A stretch of 64,000 bases of DNA, from NCBI RefSeq assembly GCF_000170795.1, contig NZ_ABCM01000013.1:93336-157335 (forward strand), written 5' to 3'. The DNA comes from Pedobacter sp. BAL39. GTDB lineage: Bacteria; Bacteroidota; Bacteroidia; Sphingobacteriales; Sphingobacteriaceae. The translations under genes and the position numbers were made by a program. Below are positions 54,683 through 63,093 of this stretch, piece after piece (within the stretch, counting starts at the first letter, position 1; each line of letters starts with the position of its first letter). The notes under the pieces were generated by a model. It was given only the letters and a program-made list of their open reading frames with translations, was not told where the DNA came from and made no database searches.

Positions 54683-56053
54683 TTATAATTTTAAACCGCT
54701 CCTACGACCTTTTTCTGATGCTTTGAGCAGGTATTTCTTGTTACTTTTTTCCAATATTGCGACAATATTTTTACCGTTGAGGAAACCCTTCAGGGTGATG
54801 GTAGCGTCTGGATGTTGTATGTAGCTAAGCTGAGCCGGCGGTTGCGGTGTACTCAATTTTTCCTGCAGCGGATCCTGAAGATGGAGCACCTGCTGAACGG
54901 TATCTGCACGATAGCTGTAATACTTTCTCCCCCTGGTACCGGTGTACTCAAAAGCACTACGATCTCCAGCCAAAGGAACATTTTCCACCGAGTCGTTCAA
55001 AACCTGGTATTTCCCATTTATTTTAATGCTGAAGGAAGCCCATTTCTCAAAGACGACGTTCTGCCAGCGCAGGGAGTCTGCAGAATTATAGGGAAGCACC
55101 TGACCATTGATGGAGAAGCTGGTCACGTCGTAGAGACCATTAAATCCTTTTATTGCCGGCACATGGTCAAAATGATATCCACCCTTGGCCGCATTGCGTT
55201 TGGCGCTGAACCCATAGATGACCACAAAAACCAGGACAATCAAAGATTTAAGTCCGGCCTGCACCAGTTGCTGCCCTTTCGTCCATTTAATTCCTGACCA
55301 TGCCGGAGCGGTAGGCTTGTTAAGTACAATCAGGCTGATGATCCGTTGTAGATCGTAAGCCACAAGGAAGAGGGCCAGGGTAACCAGAAAGAAGCTGTAA
55401 ACGACTTCCCCACCTTCATAAGCTAGGTTAGACATGAAAACATTGCCTGTAAAAAAGATAATGATCGTTGCACCGATGACTGATGTCTTCCTGAACAGCA
55501 ATAACAAGCCGGCGATCAGTTCCACCGCGCCGAGAAAAGACTGGTAACCCGGGACAATACCAAGGCTAAGTGAAAACAGCTTCCAGGCGGTAAAGTCGCC
55601 ATACGGGGTATTCAGACTGCTGAGGGATGGCTGAGGAGATTGTATTGCGAATAACTTGAGGAATCCGTAAGCGATGACGGCAATGGCTAGTCTGTAGCGT
55701 ACCAATACCCTGAGCCAACTGTACAATGCCTGGTAGTTCTTACGCTTCCGGTCGCTAAGCGACCATATGGTGCCAGCTAAAATGGCAATTGCCAGGATAA
55801 TGGCCCAGTCGGAAAACGTTGCCAGGCCCCAGTCGTGCTCCTGATAACTGCTGCCAAACTGTGGCGTGTACCGGGCAACATGGAACAGCTCTTTAAAACT
55901 CAGGTCCAGCCAGCTGATGCTGAAAAGATGGCGGTAATATTTCCAGTCGAGCGGAACTACCTGCAGCGCAAAATAGATGAAGGCGATCCTGAACAGGATC
56001 TTTTCATACCTGTTCCAGACCTGATGATCTGGATTAACGGAATACTTAAACAT
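54683..56053 (-). CDS. DoxX-like membrane protein with C-terminal extracytoplasmic domain, copy 2
   Basis: 456 residues, first protein-size gene of the sulfur operon. It has about seven membrane helices (20-36, 83-105, 115-140, 170-195, 200-220, 225-245, 270-290), then the same kind of beta-rich C-terminal domain as its neighbour (GLYDVTSFSINGQVLPYNSADSLRWQNVVFE). It shares YRLAIAVIAYGFLKLFAIQSPQPS / YRAAIGIIGFAFTKVLPVQMPYPS-type wording with the copy at 53100, split here only for comparison. Both should be inner-membrane redox-associated proteins. The gene is preceded by a 230-nt leader with a poly-cysteine reading frame. Confidence 0.72.
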   Translation of the reverse strand: MFKYSVNPDHQVWNRYEKILFRIAFIYFALQVVPLDWKYYRHLFSISWLDLSFKELFHVARYTPQFGSSYQEHDWGLATFSDWAIILAIAILAGTIWSLSDRKRKNYQALYSWLRVLVRYRLAIAVIAYGFLKLFAIQSPQPSLSSLNTPYGDFTAWKLFSLSLGIVPGYQSFLGAVELIAGLLLLFRKTSVIGATIIIFFTGNVFMSNLAYEGGEVVYSFFLVTLALFLVAYDLQRIISLIVLNKPTAPAWSGIKWTKGQQLVQAGLKSLIVLVFVVIYGFSAKRNAAKGGYHFDHVPAIKGFNGLYDVTSFSINGQVLPYNSADSLRWQNVVFEKWASFSIKINGKYQVLNDSVENVPLAGDRSAFEYTGTRGRKYYSYRADTVQQVLHLQDPLQEKLSTPQPPAQLSYIQHPDATITLKGFLNGKNIVAILEKSNKKYLLKASEKGRRSGLKL

Positions 56054-56208
56054 GTATTTAAAGGTTTGTTGTGGTGAAAAATATAATTTCTAAGCCTGTT
56101 TTCAGACGGACCGAAAGGTCATAACAATCCCCTGCTGATGATTTTCAGCTTTAAAATCCTCCCGGCAAAAGTCAGGATGTTATAAATTTATTCGGAATCA
56201 AGAAAAGA
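56054..56208 (-). promoter_or_regulatory. structured leader between the poly-Cys frame and the first operon gene
   Basis: 155 nt. On the minus strand, in order: ATCCT/AGGAT (56178-56156), GCTGA/TCAGC (56149-56134), GACC-TTTC-GGTC (56120-56109) and GTCTG/CAGGC (56107-56094, one G-U pair), the last followed by an AU-rich stretch ending in UAUAUUUUU. These are short hairpins that could switch with translation of the leader frame. I could not fit them to a known riboswitch class, and no textbook terminator is present. Confidence 0.45.
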
Positions 56209-56247
56209 TCAGCAACAACAACAATGGCGAAGTAAAGGTGATTTCAT
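56209..56247 (-). CDS. poly-cysteine leader peptide, MKSPLLRHCCCC
   Basis: Minus-strand ATG at 56247, stop TGA at 56209-56211. The 12 codons end in TGT-TGT-TGT-TGC, four cysteines directly before the stop. It lies about 40 nt after the predicted transcription start of the sulfur operon and 155 nt before its first large gene. Cys-rich tiny frames of this kind are known in mycobacteria as cysteine-responsive attenuators of sulfur genes: ribosomes stall at the Cys codons when charged Cys-tRNA is scarce. The match of codon content to operon function is the main evidence. A chance open frame cannot be excluded for 12 codons. Confidence 0.65.
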   Translation of the reverse strand: MKSPLLRHCCCC

Positions 56248-56292
56248 AGCCTGTATTTTTAAATCTTCTAAGTTTTTGGTGGTTCTACATTT

Positions 56293-56323
56293 CAAATATA
56301 GGACAAAATATTACAGCACACAA
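56293..56323 (-). promoter_or_regulatory. promoter of the sulfur operon
   Basis: On the minus strand: TTG (56323-56321), 20 bp, TATATTTG (56300-56293), an exact TAnnTTTG -7 element with near-ideal spacing. Transcription should start near 56286, some 230 nt before the first large gene. Confidence 0.75.
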
Positions 56324-56423
56324 TTAATACTACCAATTTAATAGACTTTATTTAAAAAACCCCATTATTTGCAGTGAGAACAGGTTATGATCAAGGACTT
56401 TATTCTGGAGGGGGGAGGTGTTA

Positions 56424-56465
56424 AAGTCGACCCGGTCCATATTGATCGGGCCGACTTGTTTTTTT
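56424..56465. terminator. hairpin after the PI-PLC gene
   Basis: AAGTCG-a-CCCG (56424-56434) pairs with CGGG-c-CGACTT (56447-56457), 12-nt loop, followed by GTTTTTTT on the plus strand. It directly follows the minus-strand stop codon of the PI-PLC gene, but the T tract favours termination of plus-strand transcripts. Confidence 0.6.
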
Positions 56466-57438
56466 AGAAATTGGTGTTGACAATCAGCTGGCTTCTGCTG
56501 GCATTGATGAAGTCCAATGGAAGGATCCCATACTTTCCACTGGTATTGTTTGTGAAAAAGGTGGTGATCTTAGGATTGATGGAATTTGAAACCGTATTGA
56601 TGTTTGGAATCCCAAAAATTCCGGCTTTATAGCCACTTCCAAAATTAAGGTATAACCTGTTTGAGCTGTCGCTATTGGAGGCATTCAACTGTGTTTCCAC
56701 ATTGGCCCATTTGGTATTGACATCATTTACATTGTAGAAATCCTGTACTTTGAGGTTTGCCGCAGGGTTATTGATTTCAAAAGTGGTATTGTCGGCCCAG
56801 TTTGTGGCATCTATGCCCTTAACGCTCCCCGCTCCAAATCTTCTCAATAACTTAATTTTACCGCGCACATCGCCCAGGTTAGGGATGCCATTGCCAAGAT
56901 CCCATTTGGAGCTGTTCTGCGCAACATAGCTGTCGAAGGTCTGCTCAAAGGTCCTGGTATTATTAGAGGGCGTATGTTCCTCTTTGACACTCATGATGAT
57001 GGTCTCTGTAGGATTGCTGTTCAGGAAACCAATACAGGCATTTAGGACGTCATTGAAGTTGAGGTTCTGATAAATCGCACCATGGTGGATCGCAAAGGCA
57101 TTGTCGATGTGCCTGCAGCGGATGTCAAGAAACCTGACACCGGCAGTAAGCTGATCTGCAATGCTGAGGTCCTGGCATTTGGCGGTGCCTGAGATTGGCT
57201 CTGTCCTGGCGCCTGAATCATGTGTTCCTGGGATGGACAACCTGGCGATGTTGGTGGTGTTCGGGATGGCGCCCATCCAGTTACTCAGGGAGTAGCTAGG
57301 TGGCAACACCCCATTCAGTGCCATTTTGGATTGTGGCTTCAGATGAAGAACGTCGTCCTGACTTTGTTGTTTTTTGCAGGATGTGAAGGCCAATGCCATC
57401 CCCATTAGTAAGGGGAGTGTTAATTTTGATGTGAGCAT
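56464..57438 (-). CDS. PI-PLC-like lipoprotein (phosphatidylinositol-specific phospholipase C fold)
   Basis: 324 residues. Lipoprotein signal MALAFTSCKK (Cys21), then the PI-PLC X-domain: LSIPGTHDSG (His73, first catalytic His), VRFLDIRCRH, FAIHHG (His118/119, second catalytic His), IIMSVKEEHTP. It should cleave a phosphodiester such as glycosyl-phosphatidylinositol or phosphatidylinositol outside the cell. It is anchored in a membrane by lipid. It is divergent from the glycosidase at 57669 and upstream of nothing on its own strand except the sulfur operon, whose promoter lies after it. Confidence 0.88.
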   Translation of the reverse strand: MLTSKLTLPLLMGMALAFTSCKKQQSQDDVLHLKPQSKMALNGVLPPSYSLSNWMGAIPNTTNIARLSIPGTHDSGARTEPISGTAKCQDLSIADQLTAGVRFLDIRCRHIDNAFAIHHGAIYQNLNFNDVLNACIGFLNSNPTETIIMSVKEEHTPSNNTRTFEQTFDSYVAQNSSKWDLGNGIPNLGDVRGKIKLLRRFGAGSVKGIDATNWADNTTFEINNPAANLKVQDFYNVNDVNTKWANVETQLNASNSDSSNRLYLNFGSGYKAGIFGIPNINTVSNSINPKITTFFTNNTSGKYGILPLDFINASRSQLIVNTNF

Positions 57439-57668
57439 ACTAATTTGTTTAAAATTTACATTTAGTGGTTTTATATCCTACAAGATAACTAACTTTCGGA
57501 AACTAAATGTTAATTTTTGATAAACATTTAAGTATAGAGGAATTTGATTTTTAGAAAAATATCAACATAAATTGATAAGTTTAGCGAGTGTTTCCTGTAG
57601 GCGAAAAGATTGCATTTTGTACGCTTTTTATCTGCTCACAAGGATATATATTAAGAATTGAACCAAAT

Positions 57669-60395
57669 ATGAAACTCCGTATCCTCCTGACATCAGTTAT
57701 GATCGTGTTGTTATCCATGCGCAGCAACGCTCAATACGCTAACAAAAATTCATTCCAGGCCATCAGCAAATCGCATGATGTACAGGTTGGCGAATGGGGG
57801 CCTTATTCCAAACAGTATGCAGGGATTTCACACATTCCAGACATGCCCTCAGGTATGCGGTTTGATTTCTCGGTGATGCCCGGATATTACCGCAATAAGG
57901 TGATGATCCCTAACGTATTGTTTGAGTCCGGCTATTTTCCATGGGATGCAAATCCGGAGAAGGGGCAGTACAGCTATCGGTATGAACTGGAATGGAAAGA
58001 CCAGGTATACGTTGATGTCAGTTATCGGGTGATCAATAAAAGTGTCATCGCCGCTATCAAATGTGTCAATAAAACAGATCTGCCCCAAAACCTGGTACTC
58101 AATCTGATGAGCTGGATGACATATCCTGAGGTCTGGCCGCAGCAGAAACTGGTAAAACCTGAAGGAAGTACCTGGATCAATGCTGTTGACTATACTTCTC
58201 TCAGGTTTGCAGTGGCCAATCCTAAAGATAACCTGGTGACTGATGGATTGATGAAAGGAGAGCGGCGCAGTGCGGACTACCTCGATGGCTCAGCGCTTTC
58301 GCAAGGTTTTGGAAAAACGGACGGCGACGAGGTGACATACACCCTTCCCGCAACGATGACAACAGGATATCTGAAGATCGTATATCGTGCAGCAGAAAAC
58401 ACAAAGGTCAGATTCCGGTTATCGGGCGCTGCAACCGGGGAGATCGTGTTACCGGGAAATGGTAAACTCAACAGCGTGCAAGTACCCTTTGATTTAAAAC
58501 GCACCAGAACCCTCCATCTGCGTTCTATGGGTACTGATGCCATTGAACTGAATGGACTGTTGCTCACAAAGACAGCAGATGAAAAACTGATACTTTCAGA
58601 CAACGACAAGCGGGCACAGCCCGAGGTCAGGGCAGATGTCACAAAACGACGGGTTTTACTTCATTACCGTGATGCACCGGGATACTATGGATTGACATGG
58701 GATGACGCGCTGTTTAAGCTGCGTGAGATCAGAAACGACGAGCTAGATGTTTACTTCAGAAAAATGGTACACAATCACGTGGACAGCATCCTTACCGGGA
58801 ATGGAAAAGGGCATTTCGAAAATGTATTTATCCGGCCTCTGCAACTGGAGGCCCGATCGGAGAAAACACTTTACTGCATGCTCAGCCATGCCGGGGATGC
58901 CGGGCAGGTCGTCGCAACATTGGACCAGTTTGAAAAGATGAAAAAGAATGTCATGGATTCGACTCCTTCGGCAACGGTGTTACCTGCCGGTGCAGCATAC
59001 CTCTTCAGTCAACAGCGCATAAAGGCGGCTTTACTTCATAATATAGTTTACCCTATATATACGCAAAGGAACTACATCCGGCATTTTACACCCGGAAAAT
59101 GGTGGAACAGCCTATATACCTGGGATTCCGGCTTTATTGCATTAGGGCTAAATGAGGTAGATGTCAACAGGGCTATTGAATGTCTCAATGCATATACTAC
59201 CGAGCCGGGCAGCCAGTCGGCTTTCATCCACCATGGCTCACCGGTGCCAGTGCAAGCTTACGCCTTCCTTGACCTCTGGAATAAAACCCATTCCAGGGTA
59301 ATGCTCGATTATTTTTATCCGAGGCTGAAGCAATATTACGAATTCCTATCGGGCAAACTGGGCAGCTCCTCCACAAGAACGATGCAGTCGGGCCTGCTGA
59401 AAACCTGGGACTACTTTTACAATTCCGGGGGCTGGGATGATTATCCCGCGCAGGTCGGCGTACATCAGCAAGAACTGGAAGCAACGGTCAGCCCTGTCAT
59501 CACTACCGCACAGTGCATACGTTTCGCCAAGATCCTGCGGATGGTTGCTGAAAATACCGGACATCAGAAAGATATAGCTGGTTTTGACAAGGACATAAAG
59601 ATTTTCACAGATGCGCTTCAGCAGCACTCCTGGAATGAAAAAAGCGGTTACTTCAGTTATGTAAAACATGACGATAAAGGTATGCCCTCCGGCCCTTTCA
59701 ATTATAGGGATGGCAGCGATTACAACATGGGCCTGGATGGTGCCTATCCGCTCCTATCGGGCATTTGCACACCGGAGCAGGAAGCTTTGCTGCTCGATAA
59801 GATATTTTCGACGGAGCACATGTGGACGCCAAGCGGCATAGGTGTAGTAGATCAATCCGCTCCCTATTACCAAAACGACGGATACTGGAACGGCTCTGTA
59901 TGGATGCCCCACCAATGGATGATGTGGAAAACCATGCTGGACTTAGGAAAGATTGACTTGGCAATGAAGATTGCGCAAAAGGGATTATCAGTATTTGAAA
60001 AGGAAACGAGCAGCTCTTATTATACTTTTGAGCATTTCTTATCAGGATCTGGCCGTGGAGCAGGATGGCATCAGTTCTCGGGCCTCTCCACACCTGTACT
60101 GGGCTGGTTCAACGCCTGCTACAAGCCGGGAACAGTAACCACAGGTTTTGAAATCTGGCAGAAGGAAAGTCATTTCAATGCAGATCAATCCGGTTATGAA
60201 GCACAACTGAGCTTCGACAATGCCACGCTCCCACACCCAAGGAGCATGATGGTATGCCTGCAGCCGGGTCATCGGTATGAAGCATTTTTTGAAGGAAAAA
60301 AGGCTGTCCTTCAACAACCCCATCCAGGTCTGTTATGCATTACCCTGCCCCCAACCAACCGGCGGGGCAAATTGGTAATCAGATCCGGCGATTAA
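57669..60395 (+). CDS. secreted GH63/GH37-like glycoside hydrolase
   Basis: 908 residues from ATG 57669, which begins a proper signal peptide (MKLRILLTSVMIVLLSMRSNA). An in-frame GTG at 57588 adds 27 residues and is less likely. An N-terminal beta-sandwich region (about 30-370) precedes an (alpha/alpha)6 barrel (about 440-820) with KWWNSLYTWDSGFIALGLNEV, YFYNSGGWDDYPAQ, GYWNGSVWMPHQWMMW and a final beta segment. The barrel resembles GH63 and GH37 (trehalase-like, alpha-glucosidase or mannosylglycerate-type) enzymes. Probable catalytic acids are Asp in WDSGF or GWDDYP and Glu in YTFEHF. Substrate not readable. Confidence 0.82.
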   Translation: MKLRILLTSVMIVLLSMRSNAQYANKNSFQAISKSHDVQVGEWGPYSKQYAGISHIPDMPSGMRFDFSVMPGYYRNKVMIPNVLFESGYFPWDANPEKGQYSYRYELEWKDQVYVDVSYRVINKSVIAAIKCVNKTDLPQNLVLNLMSWMTYPEVWPQQKLVKPEGSTWINAVDYTSLRFAVANPKDNLVTDGLMKGERRSADYLDGSALSQGFGKTDGDEVTYTLPATMTTGYLKIVYRAAENTKVRFRLSGAATGEIVLPGNGKLNSVQVPFDLKRTRTLHLRSMGTDAIELNGLLLTKTADEKLILSDNDKRAQPEVRADVTKRRVLLHYRDAPGYYGLTWDDALFKLREIRNDELDVYFRKMVHNHVDSILTGNGKGHFENVFIRPLQLEARSEKTLYCMLSHAGDAGQVVATLDQFEKMKKNVMDSTPSATVLPAGAAYLFSQQRIKAALLHNIVYPIYTQRNYIRHFTPGKWWNSLYTWDSGFIALGLNEVDVNRAIECLNAYTTEPGSQSAFIHHGSPVPVQAYAFLDLWNKTHSRVMLDYFYPRLKQYYEFLSGKLGSSSTRTMQSGLLKTWDYFYNSGGWDDYPAQVGVHQQELEATVSPVITTAQCIRFAKILRMVAENTGHQKDIAGFDKDIKIFTDALQQHSWNEKSGYFSYVKHDDKGMPSGPFNYRDGSDYNMGLDGAYPLLSGICTPEQEALLLDKIFSTEHMWTPSGIGVVDQSAPYYQNDGYWNGSVWMPHQWMMWKTMLDLGKIDLAMKIAQKGLSVFEKETSSSYYTFEHFLSGSGRGAGWHQFSGLSTPVLGWFNACYKPGTVTTGFEIWQKESHFNADQSGYEAQLSFDNATLPHPRSMMVCLQPGHRYEAFFEGKKAVLQQPHPGLLCITLPPTNRRGKLVIRSGD

Positions 60396-60413
60396 CAGGC
60401 GGCGGAAAACAGG

Positions 60414-61760
60414 TTATGATTTATCTATCGGTTTATTATTGCTGGCCAATACCAGATCCGGTTCTTTGGAAATCACCTTTATTTTAGGCCGTGCTGAAGA
60501 TGAAGGTTTAGCAGTAGCTGTACCAGCAGGCGAATCAGTTTTACCCTTCTTCTTCTTGAACTTACGACCATACCAAATCAGAAAACCGGTAATCGGCAGA
60601 CTCGCACCGATCAACGAAGCAAGAAATGCCAGTACTTTACCCGGAAAACCAAGGATACTTCCCACATGGATATCATAATTCATCTTACGCAACTTCTGCC
60701 CGAATGACGCTTTATCATAAGCCACTGCATAAGGATCTTTACCAGTAAGCTCCTTTAGTGTATGCTGATCAAAAGTATAACTCTGATTGTCGTAGAACTG
60801 CCCGGCAGTAGGATATACATAAAAAGTGATGGACTCTTTTACGTTTTTGACATCTGGAAAACCGTAATAGAAGCCAGTGGACTTTGGATGCCTGGCTACA
60901 ACTTTTGCCCATGCTGCATCCATTGCTGCAACAGGTTTGTAAAACTTACCCGCCTGCAGGGAGTCTGATTCCATCCTTCTGAATTCTGGCAGCTTATCAC
61001 CAGTTGTTACCCAATATAAGCCGTCGCTGTACCACTTAATTCCGTAGACCATTCCAGTCAATGCGATCGCCGCCAGGAAAAGCATGGCGTAAAAGCCGAG
61101 AACATTATGCAGGTCGAGGTTGACACGTTTGAAGGATGCCCCCCATTTAATCTTAAAACTCTTATCGCGGGTAGATTTGTTCCATTTTTTTGGATACCAC
61201 CAGATCAGGCCGGTAATCAACAGCACCACAAATACGAGCGTACCATAATTGACAATTGGTCTTCCTATACCATAGGGTAACCAAAGGAAACGGTGTCCAT
61301 TTAGGATAAAACGGAAGAAATCAGTCTCACCAGGTTTATGTACATCTTTGCTGATAACAGCTCCGGTATATGGATTGATTTTTAGCACCACACCCCCGCC
61401 TCTTCTGCCACCACCACCGCGGCGTCCTTCTTTCTGCACCTTATCCCTTAGGTTGAGTGTAACCACTTCACCCAAGCGGTAATTTGCATATGCAGGAACT
61501 TTATCCGGATAGAGCTTAACAGCAACTTCTGTTAGCTGTGAAGGCGTAAGCACGGGTTTGTCTTGCCATTCTACTTTACTTTCAGGTTGCAGCAGACCCG
61601 TAATTTCTTCATTAAACACCCATATACATCCTGTGATGCATACGATCAGCACAATGACCCCGCTAATCAGGCCCAACCATAAGTGGAGCCAGTTATTGAT
61701 CCTTTTAAATGTTGAATCTTTCTGCTTTTTCTTTGGCAAAACCTGTTTAGTCGTGGTCAT
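60414..61760 (-). CDS. PepSY-domain membrane protein (iron-uptake associated)
   Basis: 448 residues with four main membrane helices (about 22-50, 172-195, 222-245, 380-400) and PepSY-like stretches in the long periplasmic loop. The HLWLGLISGVIVLIVCITGCIWVF first helix and GHRFLWLPYGIGRPIVNYGT segment are typical of the PepSY-associated family. A glycine/arginine-rich patch (RRGGGGRRGGGV) lies near 115-125. Such proteins often accompany ferric-siderophore TonB receptors and may act as inner-membrane ferric reductases. It lies 51 bp after the DUF4374 gene and probably shares its operon with the TonB receptor. Confidence 0.87.
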   Translation of the reverse strand: MTTTKQVLPKKKQKDSTFKRINNWLHLWLGLISGVIVLIVCITGCIWVFNEEITGLLQPESKVEWQDKPVLTPSQLTEVAVKLYPDKVPAYANYRLGEVVTLNLRDKVQKEGRRGGGGRRGGGVVLKINPYTGAVISKDVHKPGETDFFRFILNGHRFLWLPYGIGRPIVNYGTLVFVVLLITGLIWWYPKKWNKSTRDKSFKIKWGASFKRVNLDLHNVLGFYAMLFLAAIALTGMVYGIKWYSDGLYWVTTGDKLPEFRRMESDSLQAGKFYKPVAAMDAAWAKVVARHPKSTGFYYGFPDVKNVKESITFYVYPTAGQFYDNQSYTFDQHTLKELTGKDPYAVAYDKASFGQKLRKMNYDIHVGSILGFPGKVLAFLASLIGASLPITGFLIWYGRKFKKKKGKTDSPAGTATAKPSSSARPKIKVISKEPDLVLASNNKPIDKS

Positions 61761-61811
61761 TGTTATAATTGTTAATTTTTATTATTTAGGAATTGATATG
61801 CGCTGCGATGC

Positions 61812-63068
61812 TTAGTTCAGGTGTTGAATAGCTGTGATCAGACCGCCTTCAACTTTCAATCCTTGTTTAGCAGTTGCCGTGGCAGCATCAATTTTGTAAA
61901 CCCAGGTGGTAGAGTTTTTCAGGTTCACACCGATGTAGCCTGTTTTTCCATCTTTAGGTGAATAGTTATTAACTGTGATACTGGCAATATCTGAGGGATT
62001 TGGAAATCCGGTTACCGGAGTCACTGTTTTCGCAACAACATCAACAATAGCCAAACGGAATCCATCAACATAAGCTCCTTTAGTGGCTTTAGGCTCCACA
62101 TTTGCAATGAACTTATTATTACCGATGTATAACCAGTTGGTAATCACATTTCCATTGGAGGCGGTTTCAAAGTCCATATAATAACTTTGGTCAAACTCAC
62201 TGGTTCCTGCTTTGATTCTGGTAATGGCAGACGGTTTTGTAGAGGTAAGTTTTGAATCGGTAGTCACCGCGGTTTCGGTATTGTCGTCTGTAGCCACAGA
62301 AGAAGAAAAAGCATATACATCTCCATTATCTACAATCCCCAGACCATCTGTGAAATACCTTCCGATAAAGCTTGTTCTGGTATCTTTGATGGTTTTTTCA
62401 TATTGCATAGAAGGATAAGAATATACCGCAATCCATGCTTCATCCGGGTGTTTAGTCCAGAAGTTTCTTCCGGTAATACCAAAGAAAGGCGCATACACTT
62501 TATTGCCTACCTGTTTAATCCAGCTAAAATGAGCGATCTCACCGTTGTTTGCAGGTTGAAGAGCATCAATTGTGCCTCTGGCAGTTTCAGTATTAGTGTT
62601 GGAATTCACAATGTACCATTCATGCAACGTGTTTGCTCCGGCAGCAGCCATACTTCTGGATACCTTCACCATCAATACATCATCATTAACAGGAGCAAAA
62701 GCCTGAACTGTAGATGCAACAAAATCATTTAGCTTACGCAGTTTACCGTCGTTTACATCATACACAGTCACTGCACCAGGACTTCCCTGTCCGTAAAGGA
62801 AGCTAAAGAACTTGTTGCCAAGGGTCAGGTAATAACGGTAGGTACCATCCTGTTCAACACCGTTACCGATAATAGACACCTTTCCTTCTTCGAGATTGGA
62901 GGCAGTAACTAAATAGTCGGCTACGTTTGTAATTGCTGTTGGCGTAACTGCAAGAACATAGTTCCCTGGATTTTCAGGTACTGCTTCTCTATCCTCCTTT
63001 TTATCGCAAGAACTTAGAACTCCTGCAAATGCCAGAGCAAGAAGCGTTTTGGTAATCTTTGTTTTCAT
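61812..63068 (-). CDS. DUF4374 lipoprotein
   Basis: 418 residues with a lipoprotein signal (FAGVLSSCDKKEDREAVPEN, Cys21). The body matches DUF4374, a predicted beta-propeller family (YVLAVTPTAITNVADYLVTA; RYFTDGLGIVDNGDVYAFSS; NWLYIGNNKFIANVEP). In Bacteroidota it regularly sits between a TonB-dependent receptor and a PepSY protein, as here, in iron-siderophore loci. It probably helps ligand capture at the outer membrane or in the periplasm. Confidence 0.87.
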   Translation of the reverse strand: MKTKITKTLLALAFAGVLSSCDKKEDREAVPENPGNYVLAVTPTAITNVADYLVTASNLEEGKVSIIGNGVEQDGTYRYYLTLGNKFFSFLYGQGSPGAVTVYDVNDGKLRKLNDFVASTVQAFAPVNDDVLMVKVSRSMAAAGANTLHEWYIVNSNTNTETARGTIDALQPANNGEIAHFSWIKQVGNKVYAPFFGITGRNFWTKHPDEAWIAVYSYPSMQYEKTIKDTRTSFIGRYFTDGLGIVDNGDVYAFSSSVATDDNTETAVTTDSKLTSTKPSAITRIKAGTSEFDQSYYMDFETASNGNVITNWLYIGNNKFIANVEPKATKGAYVDGFRLAIVDVVAKTVTPVTGFPNPSDIASITVNNYSPKDGKTGYIGVNLKNSTTWVYKIDAATATAKQGLKVEGGLITAIQHLN

Positions 63069-63093
63069 ATTATTTCTCTTAAATTATTATAAA

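Noticed and set aside
56054..56208. SAM-type or other known riboswitch in the sulfur operon leader
   Set aside because: The hairpins are short and do not match the conserved cores I know for SAM-I, SAM-II or similar classes; a covariance-model search would settle it.
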